Shown here piece after piece: positions 28,312-37,554 of a stretch of DNA of 64,000 nt (positions are counted from its first letter, which is position 1; each line of letters begins with the position of its first letter). A model generated the notes under the pieces. That model was not told the origin of the DNA. It saw nothing but the letters and a program-made list of their open reading frames with translations, and did not search any database. Source of the DNA: Candidatus Gastranaerophilales bacterium. GTDB lineage: Bacteria > Cyanobacteriota > Vampirovibrionia > Gastranaerophilales > Gastranaerophilaceae. The position numbers and the translations under genes are program-made. The stretch spans positions 1 through 64,000 of the forward strand of contig CANQLJ010000005.1 of the NCBI GenBank assembly GCA_947624685.1, written 5' to 3'.

Positions 28312-30003
28312 TTAAATTGTACAAATATCATCCATCAAATTTTTCAATTCTTGAAGATTATTATCCGCCACATCAGCATCATCTGCGTATGTTTCGATGT
28401 ATGTTTTAACCAAAGGTTCGGTTCCGGATTTTCGAACCAAGACCGATGAACCGTCTGTGAAATAGAGCTTGATGCCATCTCCGCCTTTTCTATATCTTTC
28501 CATTGAGTCGAGATTATCTTGAGTTTTCTTAACATCAATATCAAAAGACCCAAAGGCACAGTCGCCTTGTTTTGCGTCTTCAAAAATATCTTTCATCTCT
28601 TGAATGATTCTTTCTTTATCGGCGTCATTATTCAATTTTTTGCTGATTACTTCCGCTCTGAACTCGGTGCCGAGGCTTTGTTTAACGTCTTTTAGGATTT
28701 TACCTATGGGTTTCTTTTCGCTTGCCATTAAATCAAGCATCAAAAGAAGAACGATTATTCCGTCTTTTTCCGGGATGTGTCCGCCGATTGTAAGGCCTCC
28801 GGATTCTTCTCCGGCAACTAAAATATCGCCTCCCATATTTCTCAAGTTTTTAATATCTTCCGCGATATATTTGAATCCGACGGGAGTTTGAACTATATCT
28901 AAGTCTGCTTGTTTTGCAAATAAATCTAATTGCGATGAAGTCGCTTGGCTTCTTATTATATCACCGCCCAAGCCTTTATTTTTGTTTAAATGATATGCGG
29001 TTAATAGTATTACGTCATTTGGAGTGATGAAATTGCCGTTTTCATCAATTACCCCAAACCTATCGGCATCGCCGTCGTTAGAAAGACCTATTCGCATTCT
29101 GTTTTGGTCATTTTTTACGGCGTCTTTAAGTTCTTGAAGATTTGTGCTTGTTGGATTTGGGCCTGTTTTTTTGCCTGAATAGACGTGAGAATAAGGAATT
29201 TCATAATCTCTTAAGATTTTTTCAAATGTCGAAGCGCCCGTACCTTTTAAATCATCGTAATATATTTTAATGTCGGCGTCTTGAATATTATCAAAATCAA
29301 TTAAATCCAAGTTTTCGATTTTTTCTTTATATGATTCATAAGGTCTTACATGGGCTATTTGGCCTTTGTTTTCGGGAGTTTTTAACAGATAATAGCCTTT
29401 TTTAGCGGCTTTTACTACTTCATTCGCCACTTGTTTTGTGACCTCGGGCGGTGCAATAGCTCCGTCACTTGTAACAAGGTTATATCCCCCGTCTTCCCAA
29501 GGATTGTGAGAAGCGGTTAATAATATTGCAATGTCGGGGTCTCTTTGTTGAGTGTATAAAGCTAAAACGGGAGTTGGTACGGGGTCTGTAATATATTCTA
29601 CATCAACGCCAATGCCGGACAATATCCCTTTAATTAAAGGCAAAGATTCTCTTGAAGCGACTCTTGTATCTCCGCCAATTACGACTCTTGGTATTGTTCC
29701 TCTTTCGCTTGCTTTATTTTTGGCATAATTTCCGACGCCAACCGTTAATAATTCAACAATATCTTTATTAAATAAATCGCTTCCGTATGTCGCTCTGTGG
29801 CCTGATGTGGAAGTGGAGAGGCTGTTTGCAACAATTTCTGCCGTTTTTTCGTCGACATTTATTTCCCTCACACCTCTTGCGCTAAATGATACGGAATCTT
29901 TAATCGGTGCAAAAGCAACATTTGGCGTGTAATTTACTTTCGTGTCATTTTTTAACATCGATGGCTTTGAAAGATTCAAAACGCTCTGAAAGTTAATTTT
30001 CAT
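28312..30003 (-). CDS. Phosphoglucomutase/phosphomannomutase with N-terminal extension
   Basis: 'LLTASHNPWEDGGYNL', 'GLSNDGDADRFGVID', 'VAGEESGGLTIGGHIPEKDG', 'RKSGTEPLVKTYIE'; ATG at 30003 after GGGAG. Confidence 0.93.
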   Translation of the reverse strand: MKINFQSVLNLSKPSMLKNDTKVNYTPNVAFAPIKDSVSFSARGVREINVDEKTAEIVANSLSTSTSGHRATYGSDLFNKDIVELLTVGVGNYAKNKASERGTIPRVVIGGDTRVASRESLPLIKGILSGIGVDVEYITDPVPTPVLALYTQQRDPDIAILLTASHNPWEDGGYNLVTSDGAIAPPEVTKQVANEVVKAAKKGYYLLKTPENKGQIAHVRPYESYKEKIENLDLIDFDNIQDADIKIYYDDLKGTGASTFEKILRDYEIPYSHVYSGKKTGPNPTSTNLQELKDAVKNDQNRMRIGLSNDGDADRFGVIDENGNFITPNDVILLTAYHLNKNKGLGGDIIRSQATSSQLDLFAKQADLDIVQTPVGFKYIAEDIKNLRNMGGDILVAGEESGGLTIGGHIPEKDGIIVLLLMLDLMASEKKPIGKILKDVKQSLGTEFRAEVISKKLNNDADKERIIQEMKDIFEDAKQGDCAFGSFDIDVKKTQDNLDSMERYRKGGDGIKLYFTDGSSVLVRKSGTEPLVKTYIETYADDADVADNNLQELKNLMDDICTI

Positions 30004-30129
30004 AAGTTCTCCCTCTTTTGTTATCCTAACAACTTTAAAATTATAAGCATTATTAATATAATCACAAAAAAACTTAATAACCAAGCGCAATTTTTTTGTA
30101 TTTACAAAATTTAATAATATAATATTGGT

Positions 30130-31347
30130 ATGGACTTATTTGAACAGTTGGAAAATTCTAATAAACAAGTGCCCTTAGCTCAAATCATGCGGCCCAAGAC
30201 TTTGGAAGAATATTTCGGGCAATATGATGTGATGAGAGAAAATTCGCCGTTTTTAAGGCTTTTAAAATCCAAAAGACTTTTTTCTTTTATACTTTGGGGG
30301 CCTCCGGGGTGCGGAAAAACGACGCTCGCCAGACTTGTTGCAAAATATCATAGCGCTTCTTTTGTGGAGCTTTCGGCGGTTAATTCGGGCGTAAAAGAAA
30401 TTAAAGAAACGGTTTTATTCGCTAAAGAACAATTAAGGCAAGGAATTAAGACAATTGTTTTTATCGATGAAATCCACAGGTTCTCTAAGACGCAGCAGGA
30501 TGCGCTTTTGCCGCATGTTGAAGAAGGATTGTTTTATTTTATGGGCTCAACCACCGAAAATCCTTCCTTCCACGCAATCCCGGCACTCATTTCAAGAGCA
30601 CAGGTTATTGTCTTAAAAGCGCTTGATTATGAAGCATTGAAAAAAATCGCCTTAAGGGGCTTAGAATATCTAAATAAAAACTATTCAAATAAAACGCTGG
30701 ACGACGATGCTCTTGGAGCAATAATTGAGCTATCAAGAGGGGATGCGAGATTTTGTTTAAATGCGATAGAAAACTCTTATTTCGCATCATCCGATAGAAT
30801 TACAAAAGAAACGGTCGAAAATCTGTTACAAAAAAATTCAATAAGATATTCTATAGATTTGCACTATGACTACGCTAGCGCCTATCAAAAGAGTTTAAGA
30901 GGAAGTGACGCCAACGCTGCAATATATTATCTTGCAAAAATGCTTGTTTCGGGAGAAGATCCAAGATTCATCGCAAGAAGGTTAATCGTTTGCGCCTCAG
31001 AAGACGTCGGAAACGCTGATTTTAGAGCGATTCTTGTAGCGGAAGCGGCACTAAGGGCAGTTGAACACCTTGGCATGCCGGAGGCTCGAATCCCGCTGGC
31101 ACAGGCGACGGAATTTGTTGCGCGTGCTAAAAAATCAAACAGAGCGATAATGGCAATTGATAACGCTATGAAAGATATTCAAAACGGGCTTGACTATCTT
31201 CCTCCGAAGCATCTTCGCGATGCTCACTATAAAGATGCAAAAAAATACGGCTTTGGGGTTGATTATGTCTACACCCATGATAACCCCGATTATATCCAGC
31301 AGTTTATGCCCGATGAGATAAAAGATAAAAAATATTTTGATTTTTAG
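30130..31347 (+). CDS. rarA: AAA ATPase, replication-associated recombination protein A (RarA/MgsA-like)
   Basis: 'LAQIMRPKTLEEYFGQYDV', Walker A 'GPPGCGKTTLAR', 'FIDEIHRFSKTQQDALLPHVE'. Confidence 0.95.
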   Translation: MDLFEQLENSNKQVPLAQIMRPKTLEEYFGQYDVMRENSPFLRLLKSKRLFSFILWGPPGCGKTTLARLVAKYHSASFVELSAVNSGVKEIKETVLFAKEQLRQGIKTIVFIDEIHRFSKTQQDALLPHVEEGLFYFMGSTTENPSFHAIPALISRAQVIVLKALDYEALKKIALRGLEYLNKNYSNKTLDDDALGAIIELSRGDARFCLNAIENSYFASSDRITKETVENLLQKNSIRYSIDLHYDYASAYQKSLRGSDANAAIYYLAKMLVSGEDPRFIARRLIVCASEDVGNADFRAILVAEAALRAVEHLGMPEARIPLAQATEFVARAKKSNRAIMAIDNAMKDIQNGLDYLPPKHLRDAHYKDAKKYGFGVDYVYTHDNPDYIQQFMPDEIKDKKYFDF

Positions 31348-31483
31348 GATGTTTTGGTTTATTATATGTTTATAGAGTGTTGTTAAATGTAAATTTTTGT
31401 TAATAAAATGAATCAAGTTTAGCAACAAAAATTATGTTTGTATTTTATACAAGTGTGTTGACTTCATCTAGGAGACAAAAGAT

Positions 31484-32248
31484 ATGCAAATAGGCGCTAT
31501 TAACTTAAATAAACCCCAAAATTTCAAAGGTTATGATGAACCTAAAAAAGTCTTTGAAGATTGCGAATATAAAGACATTACGGATGAACCGAAAGCAGAC
31601 ACCTTCGAATCATCATTTGATGAAGAAGATGAAGCAAGCTTGGCAGGGTTCATTGACGATGTTACAAAAGCAAGAAATAACGTTAATCCGCTAACTTGCT
31701 TGGTTGGTATATTAGCCGGCTATGCGACATTAAGAAGCGCAAGCAAGATGGTCGGATATATGAGAGGTTTTGCCGCAACCGGAGCTCAAGAAGCAACAAA
31801 AGGCATAGTTAAGCTCACTTCAAAAGCATTCAAGTCAATCGACACAACAAAAGCAGACGGAAAAATCGATAAATTCTTTTCAAAATTCAATAATAGCGCA
31901 CAAAATCCTATCGATATAAATAACGAAAAAGCAACTCAAAAAGCTAAAACAATTATTACATCAATCTTTGGCGAACAAAGCAAAAAAGACAAATTAAACA
32001 ACATCGCAAGAACAAAAGGCGACAAGTTTGTTGACGCTCTTAACGGACAAGGCATTTACCTAAACGGCAGAAGCTTGTTTGATAACGCTGTTGCATTAGG
32101 TGCCGCTTATTATATCGCAGACAGCGCTTCCGATGTTACCGAAGGCGCATTAGACGGAAGAAAAATCGAAAAAAGCGCGATTAAAAACCTCGGAAATCTA
32201 AAAACCTTCAACAAAATATTTACCGAAGTATTGGAAGCCGTTGACTAA
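31484..32248 (+). CDS. Hypothetical lineage-style protein with 'AINLNKPQNFKG' N-terminus
   Basis: 254 aa, hydrophobic central segment; no Sec signal. Confidence 0.7.
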   Translation: MQIGAINLNKPQNFKGYDEPKKVFEDCEYKDITDEPKADTFESSFDEEDEASLAGFIDDVTKARNNVNPLTCLVGILAGYATLRSASKMVGYMRGFAATGAQEATKGIVKLTSKAFKSIDTTKADGKIDKFFSKFNNSAQNPIDINNEKATQKAKTIITSIFGEQSKKDKLNNIARTKGDKFVDALNGQGIYLNGRSLFDNAVALGAAYYIADSASDVTEGALDGRKIEKSAIKNLGNLKTFNKIFTEVLEAVD

Positions 32249-32254
32249 TAAAAG

Positions 32255-32539
32255 GTGATGAATATGGGTATTGATTCAATACAAAATGTCAAAAACGGTG
32301 TTATAAAAGGGCTTAATCGAATCGGAGCCCGCAGCCAAAGCGCGTATTACTCAATATTCAAACATGACAAAACAAAATACGATGAATTTTTAAAAAGCGG
32401 CTGGGATTATAAAGTATGTTCTCATACTTATGTCGGCGCGGGTATTGTCCTTGGGGCAATTGTGCTTGCAGCATCCGCAATTAAAAGTATCGTAAATAAA
32501 ACAAAAGAAATTGAACATCGAAAAATCAATTATATCTAG
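32255..32539 (+). CDS. Small hypothetical protein with one TM segment
   Basis: 94 aa; 'AGIVLGAIVLAASAIKSIV'; directly follows previous gene. Confidence 0.6.
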   Translation: MMNMGIDSIQNVKNGVIKGLNRIGARSQSAYYSIFKHDKTKYDEFLKSGWDYKVCSHTYVGAGIVLGAIVLAASAIKSIVNKTKEIEHRKINYI

Positions 32540-32540
32540 T

Positions 32541-33000
32541 TAAAAATCCTTTTTGGCGCGAAAGCCCGGTTAAAAGCCATTAATAAAAATCCTTTAGCCT
32601 TTTGCCAAAAGCCAAAAATCCTTTAAAATTAATTCTACAGCTGAAAAAGGGCCAAAGAAGGTTTACAAAGGGGCCAAAAATCCTTTAACCTTGCTCAAAC
32701 ACCCTTAAAAATCTTAAACACCTTTAAAATCCTTTAAACAACCTTGAATATCTTTGAATATCTTTTAAACACCTTTAAATGCCTTTAAAATCCTTTAAAA
32801 ATATAATTCTACAGCCAAAGAAGGCAGAGGAAGGTCAGCAAAAAAGGGTCAAGAAAGTTAAAAAAGGAGGCCAAGGAAGGCTAAACAAGAAGTCCAAAGA
32901 AGAAGGCCAAAGAAGAAGGCTAAAGAAGAAGGCCAAAGAAGGCTAAAAAGCTTAAAAAAAATCCAAAAAAAGTTAAAGAAAAGAAAAGTAATAGAAATAA
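32541..33000. repeat. Low-complexity, strand-asymmetric repeat tract
   Basis: ~10-bp CCTTTAAANN units (32701-32800), then purine-rich GGCCAAAGAAGAA units (~32813-32945); AATTCTACAGC at 32631-32641 and 32805-32815. Confidence 0.85.
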
Positions 33001-33004
33001 ACGA

Positions 33005-33046
33005 AAAAAGCAAATGATTTCATATCGGAATTGTTTGCTTTTTTCT
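33005..33046 (+). terminator. Terminator-like hairpin
   Basis: AAAAGCAAA..TTTGCTTTTTTC. Confidence 0.75.
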
Positions 33047-33197
33047 TTTTTGCTTCAAAGAACTTTAAAACTTCCAAAGAACTTCCAACGAACTTTCAAA
33101 AAACCTCATATAACCACAAAATAATAGCTCATAGGCTAATATATTTTTCTTAAATAAATAATATAAATTTTATTGTAGTTTATATGAGATAGCAAAA

Positions 33198-35372
33198 TTG
33201 AAAAATCGTTTTAGGAAAATATTTTGTCTTGTAATTTTATTTAATATTTTATTTTTAAATTGTCATTTTGCACATTTTACTAATTTTATTGTATTGGCTC
33301 AAGAAACAAACCCGGCCCAAAATAGCCAAAGCGAAAACAAATATCCGATTTTCAGCCAATTTTATATAAACCAAGATGTCCATGAAAAATTCAACCGAAA
33401 AATATTTAATATAAATTTAAAGGTAAATAAAATTTTTGTAAAAAATGTCCATATCCTTTGGGCAAGCCTTGTTCCAAAGTTTATTATAGATAGCTTAAAC
33501 CTTGCATATAGTAACATTGAATACCCAAAAAAAGTCGTAAGTGCGCTTTTGCAAAAGGATTTTGATGCAATTAAACATGAAACAAAAAGGTTTTTGATAA
33601 ACACGACTTTGGGTTTTGCGGGGCTTGTTGATATGGCAGATAGGATATTCAACCTTGAACCCTACAATGAAGATATGGAGCAGGCATTAGCCAAATGCAA
33701 GATGAAATGCGGAAATTATCTTGTTTTACCTTTTTTATCTTCAACATCTTCAAGAGATATAATGGGAAGAATCCTTGATTTTGCACTTAATCCGACGACA
33801 TATATCGCCTCTCCCGTTGCTGCCGCGATAAAAATGGGACTTTTAATTAATCGAACGACATTTATTCAACCGATAATAAAAATGGTCGAATCAAATTTTG
33901 TAGACCCGTATGACGTTGCAAGGGAATTTTACGGGATTGATAAATATATTAAATTATCTAATTACGATAGGAAAAATGTCATTGAAAACATCAAAGAAAC
34001 CTATAATGATGATGAAAAAGAGCTTGTCGATAATAATGAAAATCTTCAAGTCAAAGGAAAAGTTCAAGACGGCGAAAATTTGATTGTGACCATGGAATCG
34101 AATAATGATTTAACGGCAGACATTGCGCTTTTGGATTATAATGCGCAAAATCCGGTTATGGATTCAATGAGAACGGCGTTATTTGATTTAAAATCCTCAA
34201 ATAAATCTATCTGGCAGGAAATTTCCCTCTGGAATCGAAATTTCGATAAAAAAATCAAAACCGCATCGGTCGAAATAACCCCAAACAGGGAAAAATATTT
34301 TTTCAGATATATTTTACAAAAACAAAAAGCCTCGCCTCTGGCTATCATTCTTCCTTCGATAGGGGAAGGCATAAATAATTCCCATAGCTCAATTTTGGCT
34401 GATATGTTTTATAAAGAAGGCTATAGCGTAATAATTTTGGGCAGTCATTTTCAATGGGAATTTTTAAAAAGTATGGAAAAAGGCTATAAACCGGGCCTCA
34501 TTCAAGATGATGTAAAATATATTAATCTTGCGATAGAAAAAATTATAAAATATTTAAGCGAAAAATATGACAGAGTTTTTCTTGAAAGAACGGCTCTGGG
34601 TACGTCATTGGGCGCATTTTCGACCTTGTTTTTGGCAAACAATCAATATCAAACGGGCGCAAATAACATCGATAAATTTATCGCAATTTGCCCGCCTTAT
34701 GAACTTTTATATGCGATAGATAAGATTGATAATATTATGGAATCTTGGCAAAAATACCCGGGCGATCTGGGCGATAAAATCGCTCTTTGCGCGGCAAAAG
34801 TTATGAGAATTTATAAAGATAAAGAAAAAGTCGCAAAAGATTTTAGCAAATTACCTTTTTCAAATTTCGAAGCGAAGTTAATCAGCGCCTTTATTTTCCA
34901 TCAAAAACTATCCGACCTTGTTTTAATTATCGAAAAAGAAAATAATCCGAATCAAAATCAAGATGAACTATATTCGCTTGTCCATAAAATAGATTATAAA
35001 GATTATATGGAAAAATATTTCCTCTCAAATCACTCAAAAGATGAATTAAATGCCCTAAACAGCCTTGGCGCTATACAGAATTATTTAATTAATAATGATA
35101 ATTATAAAATCTATCATAGCCTTGATGATTATTTGATAAACAAAGCTCAATTGAAGCTTTTGAAAAATTTATGCGATGATAAACTTGTCTTATTCAGCAA
35201 TGGCGCTCATCTTGGCTTTTTATATCGGGATGAATTTATAAATGAATTAATTAGTGATATAAAATTAAATTCCAAAGGACATCAGGAAAAATTTGACCCA
35301 GATTCAAATAAAAACGTCAAAAAAGATTCAAAAGATAATGAAAATAAAGAGGCGCTTTCCCTGCTGCATTAA
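33198..35372 (+). CDS. MlaA (VacJ)-like domain fused to a C-terminal alpha/beta-hydrolase-like domain
   Basis: Signal peptide; 'HEKFNRKIFNINLKVNK....KRFLINTTLGFAGLVDMADR...CGNYLVLPFLSSTSSRDIMGRILDF' (MlaA); 'GTSLGAF' nucleophile elbow and C-terminal 'NGAHLGF'. Confidence 0.8.
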   Translation: MKNRFRKIFCLVILFNILFLNCHFAHFTNFIVLAQETNPAQNSQSENKYPIFSQFYINQDVHEKFNRKIFNINLKVNKIFVKNVHILWASLVPKFIIDSLNLAYSNIEYPKKVVSALLQKDFDAIKHETKRFLINTTLGFAGLVDMADRIFNLEPYNEDMEQALAKCKMKCGNYLVLPFLSSTSSRDIMGRILDFALNPTTYIASPVAAAIKMGLLINRTTFIQPIIKMVESNFVDPYDVAREFYGIDKYIKLSNYDRKNVIENIKETYNDDEKELVDNNENLQVKGKVQDGENLIVTMESNNDLTADIALLDYNAQNPVMDSMRTALFDLKSSNKSIWQEISLWNRNFDKKIKTASVEITPNREKYFFRYILQKQKASPLAIILPSIGEGINNSHSSILADMFYKEGYSVIILGSHFQWEFLKSMEKGYKPGLIQDDVKYINLAIEKIIKYLSEKYDRVFLERTALGTSLGAFSTLFLANNQYQTGANNIDKFIAICPPYELLYAIDKIDNIMESWQKYPGDLGDKIALCAAKVMRIYKDKEKVAKDFSKLPFSNFEAKLISAFIFHQKLSDLVLIIEKENNPNQNQDELYSLVHKIDYKDYMEKYFLSNHSKDELNALNSLGAIQNYLINNDNYKIYHSLDDYLINKAQLKLLKNLCDDKLVLFSNGAHLGFLYRDEFINELISDIKLNSKGHQEKFDPDSNKNVKKDSKDNENKEALSLLH

Positions 35373-35392
35373 AATTGGGCATTAAAATTGCA

Positions 35393-36637
35393 TTAGCAAA
35401 TGTAACCTTTAATAGCTGATTTTGCGGCAGTATAGGGGCTTGAAAGATAGATAAAGCCTTCGGTGTTACCCATTCTGCCTTGAAAATTTCTGTTTTGGGT
35501 AGCAAGACAATTTTCGCCGCTTCCTAAAATCCCCCCATGCACGCCCACGCATGGGCCGCAGCCTGAAGGAATAAGATTTGCTCCGGCTTCTAAAAATATC
35601 TCTAATAACCCTTCTTTTGAAGCTTGGATATATGTATCTTTGCTTGCGGGAGCGATAATTAACCTAACGTCAGGGTGAACCTTGTTTCCTTTTAAGACAC
35701 TAGCTGCGATTCTTAGGTCTTCGATTCTTCCGTTTGTACAGGTACCAATGAATACTTGGTTTAATTTAACATTATTTAATTCATCCGCTTTTTTAACGTT
35801 ATCAACCGTATGCGGGCATGAAACCATTCTATCTACGCTTGAAGCGTCAATTTTAATTGTTTTTTCATAGATTGCATCATCATCCATTTTTATTTCTTTA
35901 AATTTATCAGCCCTGTTTCTTTGTGATAAAAATTCTTTTGTTTTTTCATCCGTCTCAAATAACCCTGCCTTTGCGCCCGCTTCAACTGCCATATTGGCTA
36001 AAGTGAATCTTTGAGACATTGTCATATTTTTTATTGTTTCACCGCAAAATTCTAATGCTCGATATGTTGCTCCATCCGCTCCGATAAGTCCGATAAGATA
36101 GAGCATGAGGTCTTTTGAAGTGACATTATCTTTAAAATTCCCATCTACTTCAATTTTAAATGAATTTGGAACTTTAAACCAGGTTTTACCAAATGCCATA
36201 GATACTGCAATATCGGTTGAACCCATGCCTGTTGCAAATGCTCCTAAAGCGCCCGAAGTACATGTATGAGAATCAGCTCCGACAAGGATTTCTCCGGGGT
36301 TGACATAATCTTCCACAAGTCTTTGGTGGCAAACGCCCTGACCGATGTCAGATAAGATTGCTCCATATTCTTTAGCGAATTCTCTTATAATTTTATGAGC
36401 GTCAGAGAGCTCTTTTCGAGGGCTAGGCGCTGCATGGTCAATAAAAAGAATTGTTCTTTTGGGATTAAAGAGTTTTTTATTTAATTTTTTAAATTCTTTA
36501 ATGGCCAAAGGCCCTGTGCCATCTTGTGTTGCGCAAACATCGATATTTGCTATAACAAGCTCATTAAATTTCACATCATGTCCGGCATGGGAATATAGAT
36601 GAGAATAGAGAATTTTTTGCGCTAAGGTTAATCCCAT
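35393..36637 (-). CDS. 3-isopropylmalate dehydratase/homoaconitase large-subunit family
   Basis: 'VGADSHTCTSGALGAFATGMGSTD', 'IGTCTNGRIEDLR', 'PSGCGPCVGVHGG'. Confidence 0.93.
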   Translation of the reverse strand: MGLTLAQKILYSHLYSHAGHDVKFNELVIANIDVCATQDGTGPLAIKEFKKLNKKLFNPKRTILFIDHAAPSPRKELSDAHKIIREFAKEYGAILSDIGQGVCHQRLVEDYVNPGEILVGADSHTCTSGALGAFATGMGSTDIAVSMAFGKTWFKVPNSFKIEVDGNFKDNVTSKDLMLYLIGLIGADGATYRALEFCGETIKNMTMSQRFTLANMAVEAGAKAGLFETDEKTKEFLSQRNRADKFKEIKMDDDAIYEKTIKIDASSVDRMVSCPHTVDNVKKADELNNVKLNQVFIGTCTNGRIEDLRIAASVLKGNKVHPDVRLIIAPASKDTYIQASKEGLLEIFLEAGANLIPSGCGPCVGVHGGILGSGENCLATQNRNFQGRMGNTEGFIYLSSPYTAAKSAIKGYIC

Positions 36638-36781
36638 AAAAACAACTCCTTAAATAATCATATTTTTAATTATAAAACAAAAATGAAATACAAGTATTAA
36701 AGATATTTCGTTTAATTATATGATAACAAAGGGGCTTTTTTCTATGATAATAAAGCAATAAATTAGGAGTATTGTAACAAA

Positions 36782-37552
36782 ATGGATATATTTGCTCTTA
36801 TAGGCACCTTTTTTGGGATTGGTATGATTCTTTTGGGCCAAGCCCTTGAAGGCGGAAACATCAGTCAGTTATTGCAAATCACGGCATTTTTCATCGTTGC
36901 CGGAGGTACAACGGGGGCTGTATTTTTAAGCTTCCCGATAGAAGATTTTAAAACGGCAGCGCATTGTATCGGGGTTGTATATTTTGGAAAACCGCCAAAA
37001 CTTGAAACTTTGATACAAGAAATAATCGGTTATGCCCAAAAAGCAAGAAAAGAAGGGGTAATCGTTTTGGAAAAAGAAGCAAGAAACGCTTCTCACCCTC
37101 TTTTGAAACTCGGTCTTGAAGCGGTTGCAGACGGCGCCGACCCGACACTGGTTAAAGATATGATGGAGACACAATTGAGCCAAATTCAGGAAAAAATCGC
37201 TGCAGGGGCAAAGGTTCTTGAATCTGCGGGCGGTTATTCTCCGACATTAGGTATCATCGGTGCGGTCTTGGGTCTGATTCAGGTTATGCAGAACTTAACC
37301 GACCCTTCTAAATTAGGGGCAGGTATCGCGGTTGCTTTCGTTGCAACGATATACGGTCTTGTCATCGCAAACTTAATTACAATACCTTTTTCAACAAGGG
37401 CAAAAAGAAAATATGCTCACATTTTTACATCAATGGAGCTTATGATAGAAGGGATTTTATCTATCCAAGCGGGCGAATCACCCGCACTAATCGAAAGAAA
37501 GCTTGAATGCTACATTGTCGATAAAAAGGAGAATGATAAAGGAAAAGCATAA
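36782..37552 (+). CDS. motA: MotA-family flagellar stator protein
   Basis: 'GGTTGAVFLSFP', 'APTLGIIGAVLGLI'-like 'YSPTLGIIGAVLGLIQVM', 'GAGIAVAFVATIYGL'. Confidence 0.93.
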   Translation: MDIFALIGTFFGIGMILLGQALEGGNISQLLQITAFFIVAGGTTGAVFLSFPIEDFKTAAHCIGVVYFGKPPKLETLIQEIIGYAQKARKEGVIVLEKEARNASHPLLKLGLEAVADGADPTLVKDMMETQLSQIQEKIAAGAKVLESAGGYSPTLGIIGAVLGLIQVMQNLTDPSKLGAGIAVAFVATIYGLVIANLITIPFSTRAKRKYAHIFTSMELMIEGILSIQAGESPALIERKLECYIVDKKENDKGKA

Positions 37553-37554
37553 TA

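Noticed and set aside
32701-32960. CRISPR-like array
   Set aside because: Units are ~10-13 bp and degenerate with no separate spacers and no cas genes nearby.
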